Part shown: positions 1 through 5,546 of the stretch, piece by piece
How positions within the stretch are numbered: position 1 is the stretch's first letter
Layout of the letters: every line of letters begins with the position of its first letter
NCBI GenBank assembly: GCA_021795095.1
Contig: JAJYPU010000120.1
Coordinates: 1 to 5,727 of the forward strand
Direction: 5' to 3'
DNA length: 5,727 nt
DNA from: Actinomycetes bacterium
GTDB taxonomy: Bacteria; Actinomycetota; Acidimicrobiia; Acidimicrobiales; RAAP-2
Position numbers and translations under genes: made by a program
The notes under the pieces: generated by a model
What the model was told of the DNA's origin: nothing
Database searches by the model: none
What the model saw: only the letters and a program-made list of their open reading frames with translations

Positions 1-1214
1 CCGATCTTGAGTCCATCGAGCTCCCGCTCGTCGCGGTGCTCGCGCGCATGGAATCGCGCGGCGTGCGCGTGGACGTCGCGTTGTTGCGCACGATCCTCCA
101 GGAGTTCACCGCGGAAGCGGCGCTGCTCGACGCGTCGATCCAGGACGTCGTCGGGCACCCGTTCAAGCTCAACTCGCCCCAACAGCTTCAGACGGTGCTC
201 TTCGACGAGCTCGGGCTGACGGCGGTTCGCAAGATCAAGACTGGTTATTCCACCGACGCGTCCAGTCTCGAGGCGATCATCGACGAGCATCGGGTCGTCG
301 CGATGATCCTGCGCTATCGCGAGGTGGAGAAGCTGCGTAGCACCTACGGCGCGACGTTGATCGACAGTGTCGGCTCAGACGGACGGATCCACGCCGTGTT
401 CCAGCAAACCGTGGCGAGGACCGGTCGACTCTCGTCGGAGAACCCGAACCTGCACAACATTCCGGTGCGAAGTGAGGAGGGTCGAAGGCTGCGCTACGCC
501 TTCGTGCCCGCCGAGGGCTGGCTGCTCGCGGTGGCTGACTACAACCAGATCGAGCTGCGGATCCTCGCGCACCTCTCCCAGGACGAGGGGCTTCTGGGCG
601 CCTTCGCCGCTGGCGAGGATGTCCATCGGGCAATCGCGAGCTCGGTCTTCGGAGTCGCGCCGAGTGCGATCACCCACGAGCAGCGCGAGCAGGCCAAGGC
701 CGTCTCCTACGGGCTCGCCTACGGAATGGAGGCCTTCGGGCTCAGTCAACGACTCGGGCTCACGGTTGCCAACGCTCGGGAAATCATGGACCGCTACTTC
801 GACGGGTTCCCGACGCTGCGCCACTACATGGATGAGACAGTGCGCCAGATTCGCGAACGGGGATACTCGCGCACTGAGTTGGGGCGCATCCGGCCGTTCC
901 CGGACCTGGCGACCGCGACGGGTCCCCAACGCCAGGCGGCGGAACGCCAGGCGATGAACGCGGGTATCCAAGGGCTAGCGGCCGACGTGTTCAAGTCGGC
1001 GCTCGTGCGACTGGACGACTTCTTGCGTGACGGTGGTTATGAGGCCCGACTCATCTTGCAGGTCCACGACGAGGTCCTGGTCGAAGCGCCACCCGAGGAG
1101 CAAGCGGCGGTCGGTGCGGTCATCACCGACGCCCTGACCAACGCGGCCGCTCTGACCGTGCCACTGGACGTCACGCTGCGATGGGGCGAGAACTGGGCGC
1201 AGGCCAAGGGATGA
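1..1214 (+). CDS. polA: DNA polymerase I, C-terminal polymerase domain (5'-truncated by window edge)
   Basis: Family A DNA polymerase, which fills gaps in excision repair and replaces RNA primers on the lagging strand. The reading frame is open from base 3, so the start and the 5'-nuclease domain lie outside. The visible 403 residues are the end of the vestigial exonuclease region (ELPLVAVLARME) and the whole polymerase domain, against roughly 870-920 residues for a full-length protein. Motif A is VADYNQIELR (531-560) with catalytic Asp at 537-539. Motif B (684-722) has Arg 684-686, Lys 696-698 and Tyr 708-710, reading KAVSYGLAYG. Motif C is VHDEV with His-Asp-Glu at 1065-1073. The thumb includes KLNSPQQLQ and GYSTDASSLE. 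All catalytic carboxylates are present, so the polymerase domain looks active. Tyr at the O-helix position is the form known from the mycobacterial enzyme. The stop TGA is at 1212-1214. rpsA follows on the same strand, as in many actinobacteria. Identity is very secure. Confidence 0.97.
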   Translation, partial: DLESIELPLVAVLARMESRGVRVDVALLRTILQEFTAEAALLDASIQDVVGHPFKLNSPQQLQTVLFDELGLTAVRKIKTGYSTDASSLEAIIDEHRVVAMILRYREVEKLRSTYGATLIDSVGSDGRIHAVFQQTVARTGRLSSENPNLHNIPVRSEEGRRLRYAFVPAEGWLLAVADYNQIELRILAHLSQDEGLLGAFAAGEDVHRAIASSVFGVAPSAITHEQREQAKAVSYGLAYGMEAFGLSQRLGLTVANAREIMDRYFDGFPTLRHYMDETVRQIRERGYSRTELGRIRPFPDLATATGPQRQAAERQAMNAGIQGLAADVFKSALVRLDDFLRDGGYEARLILQVHDEVLVEAPPEEQAAVGAVITDALTNAAALTVPLDVTLRWGENWAQAKG

Positions 1215-1219
1215 CCCGG

Positions 1220-1228
1220 TGCTAGGAT
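1220..1228 (+). promoter_or_regulatory. Candidate extended -10 promoter for rpsA
   Basis: The sequence TGCTAGGAT begins six bases after the polA stop. It fits the extended -10 pattern TGnTAnnnT, and TAGGAT is a common actinobacterial -10 hexamer. No convincing -35 hexamer is seen about 17 nt upstream, which is usual for extended -10 promoters. Transcription would start near 1235 and give a leader of about 70 nt before the rpsA ATG. This would let the highly expressed S1 gene be transcribed independently of polA. The call rests on sequence pattern alone. Confidence 0.5.
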
Positions 1229-1292
1229 TGCGCGTCGGGTTAACGCCGGTACTCCGACTCCTGTCCGCTAGTCAGACCCCGGTGTGGTCAAC

Positions 1293-1299
1293 GAAAAGG
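1293..1299 (+). promoter_or_regulatory. Ribosome binding site of rpsA
   Basis: GAAAAGG lies 8 nt before the ATG at 1308. It decides the start in favour of ATG 1308 over the in-frame GTG at 1284, which has no purine-rich sequence in front of it. Confidence 0.75.
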
Positions 1300-1307
1300 T
1301 AGTACCA

Positions 1308-2672
1308 ATGTCGGAAGGCTCCAGCCTCCTCTCCTCCCAGCCGATGGGAACCTTCGACGCCGAGGGAAACTACATTCCCCGCGTCGTCACCGAAGACAAC
1401 TTGGTCGGCACCGACCTAACTGCCCTCGTCGGCAACAGCGTCCTTGAGTTCGACGATGGCGACCTGGTCAGCGGAATCGTCGTCAAGATCGACCACGACG
1501 AAGTCCTGCTCGACATCGGCTTCAAATCCGAGGGCGTCATCCCCGCCCGTGAGCTGTCGATCCGTAACGACGCCGACCCTGCCGACATCGTGTCGCTCGG
1601 TGAGCGCATCGAGTGCCTGGTCCTGCAGAAAGAGGACAAGGAGGGCCGACTGGTCCTGTCCAAGAAGCGGGCCCAGTACGAGAAGGCGTGGGCCAACATC
1701 GAAGAGCTCAAGAATCGCGACGAGATCGTCAAGGGCGTGGTCATCGAGGTCGTCAAGGGCGGCCTGATCGTGGACATCGGTCTGCGCGGCTTCTTGCCCG
1801 CCTCACTCGTCGAACTACGTCGGGTCCGCGAGCTCCAGCCCTACATCGGCAAGACCGTTGAGGCCAAGATCATCGAGTTGGACCGCAACCGCAACAACGT
1901 CGTGCTGTCTCGTCGCGCGTGGCTCGAAGAGACCCAGAAGGAACAGCGCGGCGACTTCCTCAACAACCTCAAGCCCGGTGAGCGGCGCCACGGCGTCATC
2001 TCCTCGGTGGTCAATTTCGGTGCGTTCGTCGACCTGGGCGGCATGGACGGCCTCATCCACGTCTCGGAACTGTCGTGGAAGCACATCGACCACCCGAGTC
2101 AGGTGGTTGCCGTGGGCGACGAAGTCGACGTCGAGGTCTTGGACGTCGACTTCTCCAAGGAGCGGATCTCGTTGTCGCTGAAGGCGACCCAGTCCGACCC
2201 GTGGCAAGTCTTCGCCGACAGCCACGCGGTCGACCAGCTGGTCTACGGCCGGGTCACCAAGCTCGTGCCGTTCGGCGCGTTCATCCAGGTTGGTGACGGC
2301 ATCGAGGGACTCGTGCACATCTCAGAGATGGCGGCCCACCACGTGGAATCGCCCGATCAGGTGGTCACCGCGGGTGAAGAGCTCTGGGTCAAGATCATCG
2401 AGCTCGACACCGCGCGACGTCGGATCAGTCTTTCGATCAAGCAGGCGGCCGAAGGTGGTGAGGTGTCCGAGGAGTACCGCGAGGCATTCGGGTCGCACGC
2501 CTATGACAGCGAGGGCAACTACATCGGCGGGATCGAGTACGGCGAGTTCACGCCCGAGACCGAGGCGCAGGCCGCGTGGGCCGAGTACGCGGTTGAGGCG
2601 GCCCCGAAGGACGACGTCGAGGCTGTAGACGTCGAGGCCGTGGACGTTGAGGAGACTCCCGCGAGCGAGTAG
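1308..2672 (+). CDS. rpsA: 30S ribosomal protein S1
   Basis: Ribosomal protein S1 binds mRNA on the small subunit and helps place it for translation initiation. From ATG 1308 the protein has 454 residues, slightly shorter than the mycobacterial S1 of about 480. Four S1 (OB-fold) domains are visible at roughly residues 50-118, 138-205, 224-293 and 309-379. Characteristic stretches are DEVLLDIGFKSEGVIPARE in domain 1, GLRGFLPASLVE in domain 2, NFGAFVDLGGMDGLIHVSEL in domain 3 and VPFGAFIQVGDGIEGLVHIS in domain 4. SRRAWLEETQ links domains 2 and 3. These match actinobacterial S1 closely. The E. coli protein has six domains, so four is the shorter actinobacterial form. A variable N-terminus (1-49) and a C-terminal tail from about 385 flank the domains. 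Both carry a D-x-EGNYI motif, and the tail ends in an acidic DVEAV repeat. The stop TAG is at 2670-2672, just before a strong hairpin. Probably monocistronic, or cotranscribed with polA. Confidence 0.97.
   Translation: MSEGSSLLSSQPMGTFDAEGNYIPRVVTEDNLVGTDLTALVGNSVLEFDDGDLVSGIVVKIDHDEVLLDIGFKSEGVIPARELSIRNDADPADIVSLGERIECLVLQKEDKEGRLVLSKKRAQYEKAWANIEELKNRDEIVKGVVIEVVKGGLIVDIGLRGFLPASLVELRRVRELQPYIGKTVEAKIIELDRNRNNVVLSRRAWLEETQKEQRGDFLNNLKPGERRHGVISSVVNFGAFVDLGGMDGLIHVSELSWKHIDHPSQVVAVGDEVDVEVLDVDFSKERISLSLKATQSDPWQVFADSHAVDQLVYGRVTKLVPFGAFIQVGDGIEGLVHISEMAAHHVESPDQVVTAGEELWVKIIELDTARRRISLSIKQAAEGGEVSEEYREAFGSHAYDSEGNYIGGIEYGEFTPETEAQAAWAEYAVEAAPKDDVEAVDVEAVDVEETPASE
2613..2654 (+). repeat. 15-bp in-frame tandem repeat in the acidic tail of rpsA
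   Basis: Two copies of a 15-bp unit (2613-2627 and 2628-2642; GACGTCGAGGCTGTA and GACGTCGAGGCCGTG) are followed by a partial third (2643-2654, GACGTTGAGGAG). They encode DVEAV-DVEAV-DVEE. The unit length is a multiple of three, so gain or loss of a copy would keep the frame. It lies outside the S1 domains, in a tail likely to be disordered. Confidence 0.85.
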
Positions 2673-2684
2673 TCGCCCGCAGTT

Positions 2685-2726
2685 GTGACAACGAACGCCC
2701 CGCTCGTGCGGGGCGTTCGTTGTCAC
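2685..2726. terminator. Bidirectional terminator hairpin between convergent rpsA and the dpp-type operon
   Basis: The arms 2685-2703 and 2708-2726 are perfect inverted repeats: a 19-bp stem with the 4-nt loop TCGT. The stem is capped by a CCCCGC/GCGGGG block. It sits 12 nt after the rpsA stop. Its right arm contains the stop codon of the ATPase gene on the other strand (2723-2725). Neither side has a T-run after the stem, so it would be a U-tract-less hairpin of the kind often seen in actinobacteria. Because the stem is symmetrical and lies between two gene ends, it can serve both transcripts. It could also act mainly as a 3'-end stabiliser. Confidence 0.85.
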
Positions 2727-3691
2727 TGGGCGATGAAGGGGAAGTGGCAAGCGACTTGGTGTCCCGGAGCCACCTCGGTTAACACGGGTTCCTCACGGGC
2801 GCAGCGCTCGGTCGCGTACGGGCAGCGCGAGCGGAACCGGCACCCGCTCGGCGGATCGAGCGGGCTCGGCGGCTCGCCCTCGAGCACGGCACCGGTCGGA
2901 GCGCTGTCGGGATCGGCCTCGAGCGAGGCACCGAGGAGGAACTTCGTATAGGGGTGCGCGGGCGCCTCATAGAGCACCTCCGAGGGGCCGATCTCACCGA
3001 TCCGCCCGAGGTACATCACGGCCACGCGGTCACTGATGTTCTTGACGACCGCGAGGTCGTGAGCGATGAAGAGCAGCGTCAAACCGTACTCGGCTTTCAG
3101 GTCTTCGAGCAGGTTCAAGATCTGGGCCTGCACCGAGACGTCCAAGGCGGAGACCACCTCGTCACAGATCAAGAGCTGTGGGCGCATCGCAAGGGCGCGG
3201 GCGATTGAGATGCGCTGACACTGACCACCGGAGAACTGGCGGGCGTAGCGGTCGCCGTAGACCTCGGGGTCGATGCCGACCTGGTTCAATAGCTCGTCCA
3301 CGAGGCGATCTCGCTGCTCGCCGGTAACTGTCTTCCACGCGTCGAGGGGCTCGGCGACGATGCCACGGACGCGTCGACGAGGGTTGAGCGAGCTGATGGG
3401 ATCTTGGAAGATCATCTGCATGCGCGTGCGCGCTTGGCGCAGGGCGCGACCGCGCTGGTGGGTGATGTCGACCCCGTCCAGTTCAACGGTCCCCGACGAC
3501 GGCGCCACGATCTTCATGAGGGCCTTGCCAGTCGTGGACTTGCCACAACCCGACTCGCCGACGAGTCCGAGGGTCTCACCCTCGTAAATGTCAAAACTGA
3601 CGCCAGCCACGGCCGAGACCGCGTGGGCCCCCTTGCCGAAGGTCACGGTGAGGTCGCGGACCTTGAGGAGTGGTTGGCGCTGGTCGCTCAT
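2723..3691 (-). CDS. Dipeptide/oligopeptide ABC transporter ATP-binding protein, DppF/OppF type
   Basis: One of two cytoplasmic ATPase subunits that power a peptide-type ABC importer. The 322-residue protein has Walker A GESGCGKST (45-53), Q-loop Gln96 in IFQDP, signature FSGGQ (153-157), Walker B LLICDE (173-178, catalytic Glu178) and the switch His211. All ATPase residues are intact. The C-terminal peptide-transporter extension carries Cys284, Cys290, Cys297 and Cys315. Similar cysteines bind a [4Fe-4S] cluster in structurally studied Dpp ATPases. ATG 3691 is chosen because it overlaps the stop of the preceding gene by 4 nt (ATGA) and has GGGAGG just upstream. An in-frame extension to 3811 would add 40 arginine-rich residues lying within the preceding gene. 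Last gene of the operon; its stop sits in the terminator hairpin. Small departures from consensus are SGGQCQR and DEVVSALD. The cargo cannot be told from sequence: di- or oligopeptides are most likely, nickel or glutathione possible. Confidence 0.95.
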   Translation of the reverse strand: MSDQRQPLLKVRDLTVTFGKGAHAVSAVAGVSFDIYEGETLGLVGESGCGKSTTGKALMKIVAPSSGTVELDGVDITHQRGRALRQARTRMQMIFQDPISSLNPRRRVRGIVAEPLDAWKTVTGEQRDRLVDELLNQVGIDPEVYGDRYARQFSGGQCQRISIARALAMRPQLLICDEVVSALDVSVQAQILNLLEDLKAEYGLTLLFIAHDLAVVKNISDRVAVMYLGRIGEIGPSEVLYEAPAHPYTKFLLGASLEADPDSAPTGAVLEGEPPSPLDPPSGCRFRSRCPYATERCAREEPVLTEVAPGHQVACHFPFIAQ

Positions 3692-4686
3692 CGCGCCTCC
3701 CGGTCGCTGGTCTCGGGCAGAGGGTTCCAGCACGCGAAGCGGTGCCCAGGAGCGGACGCGTCGACGAGCGTGGGGGCCTCCACGTGGCAGCGCTCGGTCG
3801 CGTAGGCGCACCGCGGAGCGAAGGCACAGCCCGGTTGCGGCGTCGAGAGGTTCGGGGGCCGGCCCGGGATGACCGCGAGGCGCGTGTGGGGGGCGTTGGC
3901 GACCTTGGGTGAGCTGTCGAGCAGGGCCCGCGTGTAGGGCATCCGGTGGTGGTAGAAGACGTCGCGAGTGTCGCCCATCTCGACAATCTGACCGGCGTAC
4001 ATGACGATGATGCGCGTGGCGCGCGTCGCCACGACGCCAAGGTCGTGGGTGATCAGGATGACCGACATCGACAGCTGCTCTTTGAGTGAGTCGAGCAGGT
4101 TCAGTATCTGGGCCTGGATCGTCACGTCGAGTCCGGTGGTGGGCTCGTCGGCGATGAGGAGCTTCGGCGAGCAGGCGAGCGCGGTGGCGATGACCACGCG
4201 CTGGCGCATCCCACCCGAGAGCTCCGTGGGGTAGGCCCGATAGCGTGACTGCGCCGACGGGATGCCCACCATGGTCAAGAGCTCGATCGCGCGAGCGCGC
4301 GCCGCGTGGCGGTCCATGCCGAGCCGCACCCGGAGGGTCTCGTCGATTTGGCGGCCGATGCGCATGACGGGGTTGAGCGAGGTCATCGGGTCCTGAAACA
4401 CCATGGCGACCTCAGTCGCCCACATGGTGCGCATGGTGCGCTCACTCGCGCCAACCACTTGGTGACCGTTGAGCAGGACCGAGCCGGTCACCTCGACGTT
4501 GGTGCGGGGCTGGAGGCCCATGATGGTGCGTGCGAGGACGGTCTTGCCCGACCCCGATTCACCGACCAGGCCGAGGGTCTCGTTACCGTGGAGATCGAAA
4601 CTGACCCCGCCGACGGCCGGCACGGCGCCGGTGACCGTGCGGAAGGTGGTTCGCAGGTCAGTCACCTCGAGCAGGCGCTCACTCAC
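3688..4686 (-). CDS. Dipeptide/oligopeptide ABC transporter ATP-binding protein, DppD/OppD type
   Basis: Partner ATPase of the DppF-type subunit; the two would form the heterodimer that drives the importer. The 332-residue protein has Walker A GESGSGKT (42-49), Q-loop Gln98 in VFQDPMTSLNP, signature LSGGM (156-160) in the RQRVVIA context, Walker B LLIADEP (176-182, catalytic Glu181) and His214. LSGGM with DEPTTGLDVTIQAQ is typical of the D subunit, while FSGGQ marks the F subunit. The C-terminal extension has Cys287, Cys293, Cys300 and Cys319, spaced almost exactly as in its partner. The start is GTG 4686, with GAGG 7 nt upstream. It overlaps the permease stop by 4 nt (GTGA), and its own stop overlaps the next gene by 4 nt. 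The length is normal for the family. Substrate not determinable from sequence. Confidence 0.95.
   Translation of the reverse strand: MSERLLEVTDLRTTFRTVTGAVPAVGGVSFDLHGNETLGLVGESGSGKTVLARTIMGLQPRTNVEVTGSVLLNGHQVVGASERTMRTMWATEVAMVFQDPMTSLNPVMRIGRQIDETLRVRLGMDRHAARARAIELLTMVGIPSAQSRYRAYPTELSGGMRQRVVIATALACSPKLLIADEPTTGLDVTIQAQILNLLDSLKEQLSMSVILITHDLGVVATRATRIIVMYAGQIVEMGDTRDVFYHHRMPYTRALLDSSPKVANAPHTRLAVIPGRPPNLSTPQPGCAFAPRCAYATERCHVEAPTLVDASAPGHRFACWNPLPETSDREAR
3696..3701 (-). promoter_or_regulatory. Ribosome binding site of the DppF-type gene
   Basis: GGGAGG on the - strand lies within the last codons of the preceding ATPase gene, 4 nt before ATG 3691. Together with the ATGA overlap it fixes the start and indicates coupled translation. 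Confidence 0.7.
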
Positions 4687-5546
4687 AGCTTTACCTCGGT
4701 CACGTCGAAGTAGCTGCGTAGTCGATCGCCGATGAAATTAAGGCACAGCAGGAACAGGCAGAGCGCGAGCGAGGGGAAGATGACGAGCCAGGGGTTCTGG
4801 GCCATCACGGTGCGCGACTCGTTGATCATGTTGCCCCAGGAGGGCGTCGGTGGATTCACCGAGAGTCCGAGGAATGCGAGGGCGCCCTCAAGGGTCACCA
4901 CGGTCGCCACGCCGATGAGCAGGAAGGAGACGGCGATCGGGGCGATGTTGGGCAGCAGCTCGCGAAACAGGATTCGTCGATCGGTCGAACCCTGCACCTT
5001 GGCCGCCGTCACGTAGTCCTTGGTCGCCACGGCCAGTGTGGCGCTGCGGATCACACGGTAGACGAGCGGCACCGACGCGAGCCCGATCACGACGATGATC
5101 TTCACGAGGGTCCGCGGGGTCCAAAAGGAGATGACCGCGATGACCGCGATGATCGCGGGGAAGGCGAGGAGGACGTACATCACGGCGGTGAGGATGGAGT
5201 CGAGCCGACCGCGTCGATAGGCGGCGAGCATCCCGAGGGGCATTCCGATGCCGAAACCGATGAGCATGGCGCCGCTACCGACGGCGAGGGAGACGCGCGA
5301 GCCGAAGACGACGCGCGACAAGATGTCGCGACCGAGGTCGTCGGTGCCAAAGAGGTGGTGCAGTGACGGTCCGGCGTTGATGACGTTGTAGTTCTGGTAG
5401 AGCGGGTTCACGAGCGGCAGCACGTTCGCAAAGATCGCCCCGAGCACGTTGAGCGTCAGCCAGCCCACGCAGATCCAAAAGAGTGGTCCGAGCCGTTGCT
5501 CGCGTAGCGGCTCGATTCCTTGGGACTGGTCGAGCAGGTCACTCAC
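4683..5546 (-). CDS. Dipeptide/oligopeptide ABC transporter permease, DppC/OppC type
   Basis: One of two integral membrane subunits that form the translocation channel. The 287-residue protein has six likely membrane segments at about residues 21-46, 86-110, 117-141, 147-171, 202-229 and 252-274. The family hallmark HLFGTDDLGRDILSR (64-78) precedes the second segment. The EAA loop that docks on the ATPases reads DYVTAAKVQGSTDRRILFRE (177-196) and is followed by LLPN. The conserved NPPTPSWGNMI (231-241) lies near the C-terminus. GTG 5546 is preferred over an in-frame TTG at 5564: AAGGA lies 6 nt upstream of it and it overlaps the preceding permease stop by 8 nt. The stop TGA at 4683-4685 overlaps the next gene by 4 nt. 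The order B-C-D-F matches the classic dpp/opp operon. Family assignment is secure; the exact cargo is not. Confidence 0.95.
   Translation of the reverse strand: MSDLLDQSQGIEPLREQRLGPLFWICVGWLTLNVLGAIFANVLPLVNPLYQNYNVINAGPSLHHLFGTDDLGRDILSRVVFGSRVSLAVGSGAMLIGFGIGMPLGMLAAYRRGRLDSILTAVMYVLLAFPAIIAVIAVISFWTPRTLVKIIVVIGLASVPLVYRVIRSATLAVATKDYVTAAKVQGSTDRRILFRELLPNIAPIAVSFLLIGVATVVTLEGALAFLGLSVNPPTPSWGNMINESRTVMAQNPWLVIFPSLALCLFLLCLNFIGDRLRSYFDVTEVKL
4694..4697 (-). promoter_or_regulatory. Ribosome binding site of the DppD-type gene
   Basis: GAGG on the - strand, inside the end of the permease gene, lies 7 nt before GTG 4686. It supports the GTG start, which has no better in-frame alternative nearby. 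Confidence 0.65.

Noticed and set aside
375..971. 198-codon open frame on the - strand opposite polA
   Set aside because: It lies entirely antisense to the conserved polymerase motifs and has no recognisable domain. Long antisense frames are expected in GC-rich DNA.
1239..1244. GTTAAC palindrome in the polA-rpsA spacer as an operator
   Set aside because: A 6-bp palindrome is too short to support an operator call, and no longer symmetry extends from it.
1256..1273. GACT/AGTC inverted repeat in the rpsA leader as a regulatory hairpin
   Set aside because: A 4-bp stem with a 10-nt loop is too weak to call a structure.
1284..1307. Upstream GTG start for rpsA adding 8 residues
   Set aside because: No ribosome binding site precedes it, whereas GAAAAGG stands at good distance from ATG 1308.
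1815..2318. 167-codon open frame on the - strand opposite rpsA
   Set aside because: It is antisense to conserved S1 domains 2-4, its composition mirrors the coding strand, and no ribosome binding site or known family is evident.
3404..3805. 133-codon open frame on the + strand opposite the two ATPase genes
   Set aside because: It runs across the junction of two well-supported - strand genes and shows no family resemblance; an antisense shadow.
3692..3811. 40-residue N-terminal extension of the DppF-type ATPase
   Set aside because: It would overlap the preceding gene by about 120 nt, is arginine-rich and unlike the family N-terminus, and ATG 3691 has both a ribosome binding site and the ATGA overlap.
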